Origin: Herbaspirillum rhizosphaerae
Lineage (GTDB): Bacteria; Pseudomonadota; Gammaproteobacteria; Burkholderiales; Burkholderiaceae_D
Reading direction: 5' to 3'
NCBI RefSeq assembly: GCF_001189965.1
Contig: NZ_LFLU01000010.1
Location: 124,001 to 188,000, forward strand
Length of the DNA: 64,000 nucleotides
Below, piece after piece: positions 1-9,278 of this stretch. The position numbers and the translations under genes are program-made. Every line of letters starts with the position of its first letter. Position 1 is the stretch's first letter. Under the pieces are notes generated by a model. The model was given only the letters and a program-made list of their open reading frames with translations, ran no database searches and had not been told where the DNA came from.

Positions 1-744
1 GCCGGTATGATTTTCGGCAAGGATGCAGCGCAGGGAGAAATCGTCTGGCAGATTCGCAGCATCGTGGGAGAAGAGGGCGCCATTGCCGTGCAGGGTTTGC
101 TGCGCTCGGTCAGCGTGTCGTCCGACAGCGTCATCGCCACCACGCTGAGCGTCATTACATTGGTGATCGGCTCCACGGCGGTGTTTGCCGAGCTGCAAAA
201 TGCGCTCGACCGCATCTGGCGTACGCCGGCGGTCGTGCGGAGCAACGGCGTCTGGCTGTTGATCCGCACGCGGCTGTTGTCGTTCGGCCTGATACTCGGC
301 CTCGGTTTCATGCTGATGGTATCGCTGGTGGTCAGCGCTGCGCTGGCGGCGCTGAGCAAGTGGTGGGGCGGGTGGATCGAGGGCTGGGAAATCTTCATGC
401 AGGTGCTGAATCTGCTGATTTCCTTCGGGGTGTTTACCGCGCTGTTTTCGGCAATCTACAAATTCATGCCGCGCGCCAATTTGTCGTGGCACGACGTGCG
501 GATCGGTGCGGTAGCCACCACCGTCCTGTTCCTGATCGGCAAGTCGCTGATCGGTTTGTACCTGGGGCGCACCGGCATGAGTTCCGGCTTCGGCGCCGTC
601 GGCTCATTTGCCTTGCTGCTGGCCTGGATTTATTACTCGTCGCAGATATTCTTGCTGGGCGCAGAATTTACCTGGATCTACGCCAACAATTTCGGTTCGC
701 GGGCGAAGCGGCAGACCCGCGCGGAAAAGGCTCAGGAGGCCTGA
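1..744 (+). CDS. YihY/BrkB family inner membrane protein, 5' end missing
   Basis: The reading frame is open at base 1, so the true start lies upstream; an internal ATG at 7 is unlikely to be the start because the family is about 280 residues or more and the visible part (about 247) begins inside the usual GEEAARGQI-like segment, here GKDAAQGEI. The family motif LQNALDRIW follows, then four hydrophobic segments and the C-terminal AWIYYSSQIFLLGAEFTW signature. BrkB-type proteins are polytopic inner membrane proteins of uncertain function; they are not nucleases despite the old RNase BN label. The tail is basic and overlaps the convergent gene by 13 bases. Confidence 0.9.
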   Translation, partial: AGMIFGKDAAQGEIVWQIRSIVGEEGAIAVQGLLRSVSVSSDSVIATTLSVITLVIGSTAVFAELQNALDRIWRTPAVVRSNGVWLLIRTRLLSFGLILGLGFMLMVSLVVSAALAALSKWWGGWIEGWEIFMQVLNLLISFGVFTALFSAIYKFMPRANLSWHDVRIGAVATTVLFLIGKSLIGLYLGRTGMSSGFGAVGSFALLLAWIYYSSQIFLLGAEFTWIYANNFGSRAKRQTRAEKAQEA

Positions 745-1061
745 GCTTCCATGTCGCGGACGCTTGTTTCCGTTGTTGCTGTGGTTGCTATCGCCGGCGA
801 CAGCTGTGAGGTGTCGGCCTTGAAGACCTGATCGATCACTTCCATGCATTCTTTCGCGGCGGCAAGGTAGTCGTATTCGCCGGGTGTGCCGTTGGACAGG
901 CTTGCCAGTTTGCGGGCGCGGCGTACCGATTCCAGCGCATCTTCGCGCGTCAGGTAATTCTTCCTTACCAGCAATGCCAGGATGTCGAGCGTTACTGCAT
1001 AGTTGGCGATGCAATAGCTGAGCGAAATATCGTTGCTGGTCTCGTTGCTGGTGGCGTTCAT
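732..1061 (-). CDS. Small conserved hypothetical protein, 109 aa
   Basis: I do not recognise a named family. The ATG at 1061 is chosen because it has a GGAG six bases upstream; a longer version starting at 1124 would add 21 low-complexity residues. The protein has a Ser/Thr/Asn-rich N terminus, a central predicted-helical core (about residues 12-75, with NYAVTLDILALLVRKNYLTREDA) and a Thr/Ala-rich tail. There is no signal peptide or membrane segment. It is convergent with the BrkB gene and its promoter would lie in 1062-1230, shared with the divergent AraC gene. Confidence 0.6.
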   Translation of the reverse strand: MNATSNETSNDISLSYCIANYAVTLDILALLVRKNYLTREDALESVRRARKLASLSNGTPGEYDYLAAAKECMEVIDQVFKADTSQLSPAIATTATTETSVRDMEAQAS

Positions 1062-1220
1062 CGTTGGCTCCGTTGAGGATGTCGTTGGGGGATGGACTGA
1101 AGTGTAGGGTGATCGAATTGACAACGGTATCAGGAATTTCCTTAACTGCGCGCCGGCAAAAACCTCCCCCGGTCGGCGCGTTGCCGGAACGCATCCCCCG
1201 CCTGTTTAAAAAATGCGTTC

Positions 1221-1226
1221 TACAAT
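1221..1226 (+). promoter_or_regulatory. Possible -10 element TACAAT, very close to the AraC start
   Basis: TACAAT ends seven bases before the ATG of the AraC gene and no Shine-Dalgarno sequence is visible. If this is the real -10, the transcript would begin at or almost at the start codon (leaderless). No good -35 sits at 17 bp, so this is only a suggestion. Confidence 0.3.
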
Positions 1227-1232
1227 ACCCGC

Positions 1233-1976
1233 ATGGCAATCTCTCATCCCCTGACTTTTCGCACCTATGGCGGCGACGGCGTCCTGCATCGGCACGAGCA
1301 CGTCCAGATCGTCTTGCCCATGCAAGGGGAGATGGAAATCGAAGTCGACGGCCGCGGCGACAGGCTCGACGTTGCACGCGCTGCTTTCGTGGCGCCTGAT
1401 ACCAGCCATGTGCAATCGGCCAGCGGCAAGAATCGTTTCCTGATTCTCGATTGCGATCTCGCTGACATCGGCGACGACGATGCCGAGCGCTTGCGACGGC
1501 AGACTTTCTTGCCGATCCCGGCAGCGGTGCGGCGCCTGCTCGATTTCATTGATCTCAGCATCGGCGCGGATCGGCCCGTCGGTCAATTGCCGGATACGGT
1601 GGCGCGTCATTGCACGCCGCTGCTGCTCGCTGCATTGACCGCCATGCCGCAACGCGCGTCGCGTCTGCAAGCCTTGTTGCGCCGGATCGAAGCGGCGCCG
1701 GGACGCCTCTGGACGGCGGCGGCGATGGCGCGTGTCGCCAATCTCAGCGTCAGCCGCCTGCATGCCTTGTTCAAGGCCGAGCTGCAACAGACGCCGCAAG
1801 AGTGGTTGTCCGATCTGCGCCTGCGTCTGGTGCAGGAAGCGCTGGTCGAATCCGACGTGCCGCTGGCCGAGCTGGCCTTGCGCGCCGGCTATTCCGATCA
1901 GAGCGCCCTGACGCGCGCCATGCGCCGCACCACCGGCCTGACGCCCGCTGCATATCGAAAACAGCATCGCCAGTAG
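1233..1976 (+). CDS. AraC family transcriptional regulator
   Basis: A 247-residue protein with an N-terminal cupin-like ligand domain (HRHEHVQIVLPMQGE around residue 20) and a C-terminal double helix-turn-helix of the AraC type (about 160-245). The second helix pair carries the family signature ALRAGYSDQSALTRAMRR followed by GLTPAAYRK. It probably binds a small molecule through the cupin domain and controls its neighbour: the EamA exporter starts 86 bases downstream on the same strand, a pairing common in proteobacteria. The effector cannot be told from the sequence. The start lacks a clear ribosome binding site. Confidence 0.9.
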   Translation: MAISHPLTFRTYGGDGVLHRHEHVQIVLPMQGEMEIEVDGRGDRLDVARAAFVAPDTSHVQSASGKNRFLILDCDLADIGDDDAERLRRQTFLPIPAAVRRLLDFIDLSIGADRPVGQLPDTVARHCTPLLLAALTAMPQRASRLQALLRRIEAAPGRLWTAAAMARVANLSVSRLHALFKAELQQTPQEWLSDLRLRLVQEALVESDVPLAELALRAGYSDQSALTRAMRRTTGLTPAAYRKQHRQ

Positions 1977-2062
1977 CCTCGGCCTATTTTTGGCGAGGGG
2001 CGGTCAATACATCGTCGCGCCGTTTCACTATCCTGCATGGCAATAGTGAAACGAGGTGCAGC

Positions 2063-3025
2063 ATGCAAAACAAGATCAAAACGCAGGGCAGGATTTTTCT
2101 TGGCGTCGGCAACGGCGTCGCCGCCGGTGCGTTCTGGGGGCTGGTGTTCCTGGCGCCGCAGGTGCTGGGCAATTTCAGCGCACTGCAATTGTCGGCGGCG
2201 CGCTATCTGGCTTACGGCCTGGTCGCGGTCTTGCTGCTGCTGCCGCGTTGGCGCACGCTGACGGCGCGTCTCGGTCGCGACGAATGGATCGCACTGGTCT
2301 ACCTGAGCTTGCTCGGCAACATTCTGTATTACCTCTTCCTCGCCAGCGCCGTGCAATGGGCGGGCGGCGCCTCGACCTCGCTGATCATCGGCCTGCTGCC
2401 GGTGGTGGTGAGCGTGATCGGCGCGCGCGATGAGGGCGCGCTGAAACTGAGCGCCTTGCTGCCGCCGATGGCGCTCTGCCTGTTCGGCGTCGGCCTGGTC
2501 GGTATCGAAGCCCTGTCGGCGGAAAGCGCCGGAGGCGATGTCGCCACGCGCGCTGCGGGTTTGCTGTGCGGTTTCGGCGCGCTGGCGTCGTGGTCGGCCT
2601 ATTCGGTGCGCAACAGCCGCTGGCTGGCGCGCCGCCCTGATATTTCCTCGCACGACTGGTCGCTGCTGACCGGCATCGTCACCGGCGCGCTGGCGCTGAT
2701 GCTGGTGATCCCGGCGTTTTCGCACGGCATGGAAGGGCATGACGGCGCCGACTGGCTGCGCTTCTGGGGTGTGGCGGCGACCGTGGCGATCTTCGCGTCG
2801 GTGGTCGGCAACGCCTTCTGGAACCGCGCCAGCCGCCTGCTGCCGCTGACGCTGAGCGGCCAGATGATCATCTTTGAAACGCTGTTCGCCTTGCTCTACG
2901 GGTTTCTGTGGGAACAGCGCCTGCCGACCCGGCTGGAACTGCTGGCGATCGTCTGCCTGGTCGGCGGGGTGCTGTGGTGCGCGTCGCTGCACCGGGAGCC
3001 GGCGGCGACAGCGGCACAGGCATAG
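2063..3025 (+). CDS. EamA/DMT family transporter
   Basis: A 320-residue protein with about ten hydrophobic segments arranged as two EamA repeats, typical of drug/metabolite transporters that export amino acids, metabolites or toxic compounds across the inner membrane. The first repeat opens with GVGNGVAAGAFWGLVFLAP; the second begins near residue 165. The ATG at 2063 is preceded by GAGGTG. The open frame extends far upstream but that part overlaps the AraC gene and is not credible as coding. Co-orientation with the AraC gene suggests regulation by it. The substrate is unknown. Confidence 0.88.
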   Translation: MQNKIKTQGRIFLGVGNGVAAGAFWGLVFLAPQVLGNFSALQLSAARYLAYGLVAVLLLLPRWRTLTARLGRDEWIALVYLSLLGNILYYLFLASAVQWAGGASTSLIIGLLPVVVSVIGARDEGALKLSALLPPMALCLFGVGLVGIEALSAESAGGDVATRAAGLLCGFGALASWSAYSVRNSRWLARRPDISSHDWSLLTGIVTGALALMLVIPAFSHGMEGHDGADWLRFWGVAATVAIFASVVGNAFWNRASRLLPLTLSGQMIIFETLFALLYGFLWEQRLPTRLELLAIVCLVGGVLWCASLHREPAATAAQA

Positions 3026-3167
3026 CGCGCAGATGTTTTCTTTTTTGCAATAGTGGTGAGGCGCGGACGCATCGTGCGTTTTTTTGGACTCCCTTGCGCC
3101 TGCGGTAACTGATAACATCGGTGGATTGCGCCCATAAATGTCCGGCGCCGATTGAAAACGGACCCCT

Positions 3168-4103
3168 ATGGCTAACTTCATTGATCCCATCGATTTCGAA
3201 GCTCTGAAACAAGACGACACGCTGCCGTCGCCCAGCGGCGTGCGCCTCAACATCATGCGCATGTGCCGCCAGGAGGATGTCTCCCTGCCGGAACTGGTGA
3301 CCCAGATCCAGACGGATCCGGTGCTGGCCGGGCGCATCATCAAGATCGGCAACGGCGCCTCCATCAACAAGGGGCGGCCGATTGTGGCGATCAGCAAGGA
3401 TGTCTTGCTGATGATCGGCTTGCATGCCGTGCGCCAGCTGGCGCTGGCAATTTCTCTGACCACCGAGCGGCGCGATGACGGTTGTCCCGGCTTCGATTAC
3501 GCCGCATTCTGGGCGCGTACGGTGGCGATGGCCTGTGCCTCGCAGGCGCTGGCCGATTACTACGGCGATGCGCCGCCGAGCGAAATGTTCGCCAGCGGGC
3601 TGTTGGCCAACATCGGCCGGCTCGGCCTGGCATCGGCGCGTCCGGATGCCTATTCGGCGCTGCTGGGCGAAGATGTCGGCCCTGAACAATTCCGGGCTGC
3701 GGAAAAAGCACGCTTCGGCTACGACCATCTGGAACTGGCTGCGGCAATGATGCAGGATTGGGATATCCCGCGCCTGTTTTGCGAGGCGGTGTTGCATCAC
3801 GAAGTGCCGGAGCAGTCAGGCTTGCACGACGAGTCGCGCCAACTGCGGCTGGCCCAGATGCTGCACGTGGCGGGCGCGGTGGCCGACTACTGCGTGGCCG
3901 CCGAGCCGAATCGTCTGGCCGCGCTGCAGGCTTTGCTGGATGCGGGATTGCCCCTGGCCGGCGAGGTCGATCACGTCATCGCGATCTGCGACCGCACCGT
4001 CCGCGACTGGATCGAGTGGGGCTCGATGGTCAAGATCGCCACGCATCCGATGCCGCCCACGCGCGACGTCATGCAGCAGTTGCTGGAACAGCCGCCGGAG
4101 TAA
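3168..4103 (+). CDS. HDOD domain protein
   Basis: A 311-residue soluble protein made almost entirely of an HDOD domain (roughly residues 15-230): PSPSGVRLNIMRMCRQEDVS, then TDPVLAGRIIKIGNGA, then GLHAVRQLALAISL. HDOD domains are HD-like folds that usually lack nuclease or phosphodiesterase residues and act as protein-interaction modules in signalling. No GGDEF, EAL or receiver domain is attached. It stands alone between a rightward exporter and the convergent FUSC gene. The target process cannot be inferred from context. Confidence 0.87.
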   Translation: MANFIDPIDFEALKQDDTLPSPSGVRLNIMRMCRQEDVSLPELVTQIQTDPVLAGRIIKIGNGASINKGRPIVAISKDVLLMIGLHAVRQLALAISLTTERRDDGCPGFDYAAFWARTVAMACASQALADYYGDAPPSEMFASGLLANIGRLGLASARPDAYSALLGEDVGPEQFRAAEKARFGYDHLELAAAMMQDWDIPRLFCEAVLHHEVPEQSGLHDESRQLRLAQMLHVAGAVADYCVAAEPNRLAALQALLDAGLPLAGEVDHVIAICDRTVRDWIEWGSMVKIATHPMPPTRDVMQQLLEQPPE

Positions 4104-4119
4104 GCGCGGCACTATGCCT

Positions 4120-6222
4120 TTATTGCTCGCCTGTGCGCTGCAGTTCCGGATACATGGCCAGCGCCAGCAGGCATAAGGTTTCCACCGCATCGGCTTGCGC
4201 CATGTCGTGTATCACCGGGCGCTGATGCAGGAGCCGCGCGCAGGACGCATTGACGGTCAGCTCGCGCGCGAACAGGCCGGCCATGTTGTCCAGCCATCGA
4301 TCGAGTCCGCCGTGCGGCAGGTTCTTTTCCTCCTCTTTTCCTCCATGCAGCCAGATGTGCGTCGCGGCGCTCGCCAGGCGGCGCGACAAGGCCACGCTGA
4401 TGCGTGCCTGATGGGTCTTCTTGCTATCCATGTCCTGTTCGCGCAGCAGACGCTGCAACAGCAATCCGTTTTCGATGTTGACGACGCAGGCGGCGCGGCG
4501 ATGTGCGTGCATCTGCGCCGTATCGTGGGTCGCATGGTGGGACGCATCCAGTGCGCTGCGCAGATAGGCGAGGTTGATGCCTATCATCTGCGACAGGCTG
4601 CGATGCAGGTTGGCTTCCTGCCGGCGCGGCCACAGCAGGTAGGTCGCGACAATCGCCACGACAGCGCCGATGACGTTGTTGCCGGCGCGCAGCAGCGCGT
4701 TGCTCAGCTGCTGTTGCGGGTCGCCGGCGACATCGGCCACCAGCACGAAAACCGGCGTCAGGAAGGTCGCATACAGGCCGTAACTGACAGGGCGCAATCC
4801 CATCGCCAGCAGCGACAGCGGAAACACCAGCAAGGCCAGCGCCAGCGGCGAATGGATCACGAGGCACAACAGCACCGCCAATACCCCGCCGACAATGCTG
4901 CCGACTGCGCGTTCCATGCTGCGCGACCAACTGTCGGCGATGGACGGCTGCATGACCAGCATGGTCGCCATCGTCGCCCAGTAGCCGAACGGCAGCGCCA
5001 GCAGATGCACGATCAGGTAGGTGGCCCCGGCCGCCACGGCGCAGCGCAGCGCGTGTCGTACTTCGGCCGAACCGGTCTGCAGATGCGAAGTGGCGACGCG
5101 CAGCATGTCTACGGCGTTGTCGCGCCAGGCCGGCGTCGCAGGCGCTTCGCGTGCCGCGCGTTTCCAGTCGGCCAGCGCGGCCAGGCCGGCGGCGTCGTGC
5201 AGATCCGGCAGCTGCAGCATCCGCGCCGCCTTCGAGGGCATGCGTCCGATCAGCTGGCGCAGCCGCAGCACGGCGCGCGCATCGTCGGCGCTGCCGATGG
5301 CGTGGCGGGATACGACAAGGCTGCGCTGGATTTCTGCCAGCAGCAAGGCCATTGCCTGCAGCACGCGGCCCAGGCGCAAGCGTGAGGCCGGCGTCGCATA
5401 AGCCGACAGGTGCAGGTCGCCGAGCATCGTGATGCAGTCGAGCAGCGCATCGGCGCGCGCCAGTTTGATCAGCAGGTTTTCATAGAGCGGTCGGACGTCG
5501 GCGCGCTCGGCGGCAATCGCCATCAAGCTCGTCTTTGCCGCTGCGATGTCGGCGCGCGTATGGCGGCGTGTCTGGGCAGCGTTTTCTTCCTGAAATCCCG
5601 GATCGGCGGCGTGACGGCCGGCGACGCGGGCCAGCTCGGCCAGCGAACCGTAGACGCGGCCGACCGCGTGGCGCGCCGGTGCAAACGGATGGATGCGCCA
5701 GACCGTCAGACCCAGGCAGGCGGCCCAGGCGCAGCCGGCAAAATAGATCAGGATGTGGCTGTGTTGCATCGGCCACAGCACGATAGGGAAATCCGCAAGG
5801 ATGGCCGATACGCCGGCCGCCAGCATCAGCACAAGGCCGGTCGCCGCGCCGTAGATGCGGGCGAAACCTGCGATGCCCGCGCAACACATGATGGCCAGCA
5901 AGCCGACCGGCATGCCCATGCCGGACAAGGTCGCGGCAAACACGCCGCCCACTGTGGAGGCGACGGCAAAGCCGCCCATGGAGGCCAGGCGGGCGCGATT
6001 CGATCCGGCGCTGTCGGCCAGGCAGGTCAGGAAGGCGCCGATGGCGGCCCAGGAAAACAATGGGTTGTGCAGCCATTCGCCCAGCATCAGCATGGTGCCG
6101 GCGCCGAACGCGGCGCGCAGTCCCTCAGGCAGGCTGGCGTTGCGCAAAGGAAAAGCGGCGGCCCAGCGGCGCAGGGGCAGGAAGCTGGCGTGGGAAGCGA
6201 AATGGCGAAGAAGACGCGGCAT
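4120..6222 (-). CDS. FUSC family inner membrane transporter (aromatic acid exporter-like)
   Basis: About 700 residues with the two-block architecture of the FUSC/YccS/AaeB group: an N-terminal bundle of about six membrane segments (SLPEGLRAAFGAGTMLML onwards), a cytoplasmic region of about 200 residues, and a second membrane bundle (around YLIVHLLALPFGYWATM) ending in LLWPRRQEA. Members export aromatic carboxylates or other amphipathic compounds. The start is uncertain: ATG at 6222 is used, but a TTG at 6255 is in frame and neither has a strong ribosome binding site. It converges with the HDOD gene across 16 bases. Confidence 0.85.
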   Translation of the reverse strand: MPRLLRHFASHASFLPLRRWAAAFPLRNASLPEGLRAAFGAGTMLMLGEWLHNPLFSWAAIGAFLTCLADSAGSNRARLASMGGFAVASTVGGVFAATLSGMGMPVGLLAIMCCAGIAGFARIYGAATGLVLMLAAGVSAILADFPIVLWPMQHSHILIYFAGCAWAACLGLTVWRIHPFAPARHAVGRVYGSLAELARVAGRHAADPGFQEENAAQTRRHTRADIAAAKTSLMAIAAERADVRPLYENLLIKLARADALLDCITMLGDLHLSAYATPASRLRLGRVLQAMALLLAEIQRSLVVSRHAIGSADDARAVLRLRQLIGRMPSKAARMLQLPDLHDAAGLAALADWKRAAREAPATPAWRDNAVDMLRVATSHLQTGSAEVRHALRCAVAAGATYLIVHLLALPFGYWATMATMLVMQPSIADSWSRSMERAVGSIVGGVLAVLLCLVIHSPLALALLVFPLSLLAMGLRPVSYGLYATFLTPVFVLVADVAGDPQQQLSNALLRAGNNVIGAVVAIVATYLLWPRRQEANLHRSLSQMIGINLAYLRSALDASHHATHDTAQMHAHRRAACVVNIENGLLLQRLLREQDMDSKKTHQARISVALSRRLASAATHIWLHGGKEEEKNLPHGGLDRWLDNMAGLFARELTVNASCARLLHQRPVIHDMAQADAVETLCLLALAMYPELQRTGEQ

Positions 6223-6357
6223 GCTGGCGAAGGGCGGTAGCCGTAAAGGAGCCAAAGGGAGATGGCTGTCTTCGCAGTATAGAAACGGCAGCTATTGCCG
6301 GTATGACTTAAATTCGCATGATCCAGTCGGAATTTTCATGTTTGCATGGCGGCGTGT

Positions 6358-7251
6358 TCAGGCCGTCTTGCCGCCGGCAAACAGTTCTTCGCTCAGCGCC
6401 AGCCAGGCGCGCGCGGCATGCGACAGATAGCCGCCGCGGGTGACATAGGCAACTTGCCATTGCACCTCGGGCTCGGTCAGCCGCACCGATTGCAACTGAT
6501 CGGTGGCGATGCGGTGTACGAAGGGTTCCGGCAACAGCGCCACGCCCATGCCGGCCAGCGCCATGCCGACCAGCCAGTCCCACTGGCCGCTCTGGGCGGC
6601 GATGCCGGGTTCGATGCCGGTGTCGCGGAACATGCTGCGCAAGGTGCGGGTGAGGCCGAACTCGTTGTTCAGCAGCAGCAGGGGCATGTCCCTGAGCGAT
6701 TTGCAGGTCAGCGTGCTGCGCTGTTTCTGGAAACGCCCGGCTTGCGCCACCGCCCAGATCGGGTAGCGTGCGACCGGCGTGAGACTCAGTTCCAGTTCGG
6801 GGTCGATGGGCAGCACGGTCATGCCGATTTCCAGCGTGCCGGCGGCGACGCGCTGTTCAATGCGCGGACCGGTGTCTTCCACCAAGGTGATGGCGATGTC
6901 CGGATGGCGATCGCGAAACGCCTTGAGCACCGGCGTGCACAGGATATTGACCATCGGCGGGATGCCGATTTCCAGATGTCCCTGGCGCAGGTTGCGGGTG
7001 TTGTGGACTTCCGTATGGAGGCGCTGCACGTTGGCGAGGATCTGCTGCGCCTGTTCATAGACGATGCGGCCGGTATCGGTGAGTTGCAGGCTGCGCCCCG
7101 AGCGGATCAGCAGCGGGGCATCCATTTCATCTTCCAGCTGGCGCACCATCTTGCTGACGGTCGACTGCGTCACATGCAGCGCATCGGCGGCGCGGCTGAA
7201 ACTGTTGAGCCTGACGGTTTCCGAAAAGTAACGCAGTGCGCGAATGTCCAT
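6358..7251 (-). CDS. LysR family transcriptional regulator
   Basis: A 297-residue LysR protein: winged helix at the N terminus (LRYFSETVRLNSFSRAADAL, then TQSTVSKMVRQLEDE) and a periplasmic-binding-like effector domain from about residue 90. It is divergent from the acetyl-CoA hydrolase/transferase gene with 143 bases between starts, the classical LysR layout, so it probably controls that gene and itself. The effector is unknown. Confidence 0.93.
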   Translation of the reverse strand: MDIRALRYFSETVRLNSFSRAADALHVTQSTVSKMVRQLEDEMDAPLLIRSGRSLQLTDTGRIVYEQAQQILANVQRLHTEVHNTRNLRQGHLEIGIPPMVNILCTPVLKAFRDRHPDIAITLVEDTGPRIEQRVAAGTLEIGMTVLPIDPELELSLTPVARYPIWAVAQAGRFQKQRSTLTCKSLRDMPLLLLNNEFGLTRTLRSMFRDTGIEPGIAAQSGQWDWLVGMALAGMGVALLPEPFVHRIATDQLQSVRLTEPEVQWQVAYVTRGGYLSHAARAWLALSEELFAGGKTA

Positions 7252-7270
7252 GACGTTGGAAAAATAAAGT

Positions 7271-7335
7271 ATTCAAAAAACGACTGAATGCGCGGAATTT
7301 AAATCATGCCGTGCATGTATTCCCGATTCTATACT
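7271..7335 (+). promoter_or_regulatory. Divergent LysR/CoA-transferase control region
   Basis: An interrupted inverted repeat ATTCA-N9-TGAAT (7271-7289) lies upstream of TATACT (7330-7335), a good -10 for the rightward gene. The position expected for -35 (around 7307) has no consensus, which fits an activator-dependent promoter. Assignment to the flanking LysR is inference. Confidence 0.4.
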
Positions 7336-7394
7336 CGTTTGAAAGGATGGCGGAGAACCATCTTTATCCTGTCTAAATCGAGTTGGAGAACCAC

Positions 7395-8885
7395 ATGCAT
7401 TGCGAGCGTATTCCGCCATCGCTGGTCGACAAAGTCATGTCCGCCGCCGAGGCAGCCAGCCTGTTCCACACCGGCATGACCATCGGCATGAGCGGCTTCA
7501 CCCGAGCCGGCGACGCCAAGGCCATTCCACGCGCCCTGGCCGCGCGCGCCGAAACCGAAGAGCTGCGCTTTACCGTGGTCACCGGCGCTTCGCTGGGCAA
7601 CGACAGCGATGGCCTGATGGCGCAAGCGGGGCTGCTGGCGCGCCGACTGCCGTTCCAGGTCGATACAGTCTTGCGCAAGAAAATCAACGCCGGCGAGGTG
7701 ATGTTCATCGACCAGCATCTGTCCGAAACCGTCGAGCAGTTGCGCGCCGGCATGCCGGGCAAGATTGACATCGCCGTCATCGAAGCCGTCGCCATCACGG
7801 CCGAGGGCATCGTCCCGACCATGTCGGTCGGCAACTCGGCCAGCTTCGTCGAGCAGGCGCCCCTGGTCATCATCGAACTCAACAAAAGCGTGCCGCTGGC
7901 GCTGGCAGGCTTGCACGATATCTATCTGCCGGCCGCGCGTCCGTCGCGCCAGCCGATTCCGCTGACTGATCCGGCGCAGCGCATCGGCACGCGCGCCATT
8001 CCGGTCGACCCCTCGCGCATCGCCGCCATCGTCATCACCGAGACGCCCGACAGTCCGTCCAGCGTGTTGCCGCCCGACGCCGAAACCAACGCCATCGCGC
8101 GCCACGTCATCAGCTTCCTCGAAGGCGAAGTGGCCGCCGGTCGCATGGGCCCCGAGCTGGCGCCGTTGCAGGCCGGTATCGGCACCATCGCCAATGCCGT
8201 GCTGCATGGGCTGACGCAATCGTCGTTCCGCAACCTGACCATGTTTTCGGAAGTGCTGCAAGACAGCGCGATTGAATTGCTCGATTCCGGCCAGCTGGCG
8301 TTCGCATCGGCGTCGTCGATCACCTTGTCGTCGGCGATGAATGCCAAATTCATGCGCGAGCTGGATCGCTATCGCTCGCGCATCGTGCTGCGTCCGCAAG
8401 AGATCAGCAATCATCCGGAGCTGGTGCGCCGCCTCGGTCTCATCGCGCTCAATACGGCGCTGGAGTTCGACATTTACGGTAACGTCAATTCGACCCATGT
8501 CGGCGGCACCCACATGATGAACGGCATCGGCGGTTCGGGCGATTTCGCGCGCAATGCGCAGGTGTCGATCTTCGTCACCAAATCGATTGCCCGCGGCGGC
8601 GACATTTCCAGCGTGGTGCCGATGGTGTCGCATGTCGATCACACCGAACACGATGTCGACGTGCTGGTCACCGAATACGGTCTGGCCGATCTGCGCGGGC
8701 TGGCGCCGCGCGAACGCGCACCGCTGATCATCGAGCATTGCGTGCATCCCGACTATCGCCCGGCCTTGCGTGAATATTTTTCACGCGCCTGTGCCGTCGC
8801 CGGCGGCCAGACGCCGCATGTGCTGGCGGAGGCCTTGTCCTGGCATGTGAACTACGCCGAACGCAAGACCATGCAGCAGCCATGA
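7395..8885 (+). CDS. Acetyl-CoA hydrolase/transferase family protein (succinyl-CoA:acetate CoA-transferase-like)
   Basis: A 496-residue member of the family that moves CoA between carboxylates or hydrolyses acetyl-CoA. The signature GIGTIANAVLHGL is followed by MFSEVLQDS, where the Glu corresponds to the CoA-accepting catalytic glutamate of characterised succinyl-CoA:acetate transferases. GGSGDFARNA near the C terminus is the second family motif. The ATG at 7395 has GGAG six bases upstream; an in-frame TTG at 7383 lies on that ribosome binding site and is rejected. It likely acts in acetate or propionate metabolism under the divergent LysR. Confidence 0.9.
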   Translation: MHCERIPPSLVDKVMSAAEAASLFHTGMTIGMSGFTRAGDAKAIPRALAARAETEELRFTVVTGASLGNDSDGLMAQAGLLARRLPFQVDTVLRKKINAGEVMFIDQHLSETVEQLRAGMPGKIDIAVIEAVAITAEGIVPTMSVGNSASFVEQAPLVIIELNKSVPLALAGLHDIYLPAARPSRQPIPLTDPAQRIGTRAIPVDPSRIAAIVITETPDSPSSVLPPDAETNAIARHVISFLEGEVAAGRMGPELAPLQAGIGTIANAVLHGLTQSSFRNLTMFSEVLQDSAIELLDSGQLAFASASSITLSSAMNAKFMRELDRYRSRIVLRPQEISNHPELVRRLGLIALNTALEFDIYGNVNSTHVGGTHMMNGIGGSGDFARNAQVSIFVTKSIARGGDISSVVPMVSHVDHTEHDVDVLVTEYGLADLRGLAPRERAPLIIEHCVHPDYRPALREYFSRACAVAGGQTPHVLAEALSWHVNYAERKTMQQP

Positions 8886-9278
8886 AACAGGCTGACGCCA
8901 TCTCTCTTTCCTGTGTATTCATACGACGGAGAAGGTGGCCGCGCGGAGGTGCCGATCGCCATCCATTCATTGTTAAATCAATAATTATTGTCGTTCGTGC
9001 AAGTCGTTTGCAGCGGCGTCGCGCATTGTCTTTTTGTCTCCTCTCCGACACAAAAATCAATAGCGGTTTGAAATCGTTTGTGAGACGATGCCATTAAATA
9101 ACTTTGTTGGCATCAGCGTAACTTTCAGTAACGTAAATGCAAGACGTAGGGATTAATTCGAACGAATCCGGATGTCTCCTTAAAATAATAAATTACAAAT
9201 TGTCCGGGACAGCAGGTGTGCACCGGGGGATGCTCCGATTCATTTATTGACGTGTTTTTCCGAAGAGAGAAGCCGTTT
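8886..9278 (+). other. Intergenic region, 393 bases, no gene seen
   Basis: The first part is GC-rich and the second (about 8975-9245) is distinctly AT-rich, as expected for the promoter of the histidine kinase operon. The motif GTAAC occurs twice in a short stretch (9118 and 9129 areas). No convincing open frame, terminator or RNA fold was found. Confidence 0.5.

Noticed and set aside
4195-5385. Long rightward open frame opposite the FUSC gene
   Set aside because: Gln/Arg/His-rich composition, no ribosome binding site and no family motif; it is the antisense of a clear membrane protein gene. The same applies to the long antisense frames opposite hmgA, fahA, hppA, rsmB-like and other genes.
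9125-9190. tRNA-like TTCGAACGAATCC
   Set aside because: No acceptor, D or anticodon arms can be folded around it.
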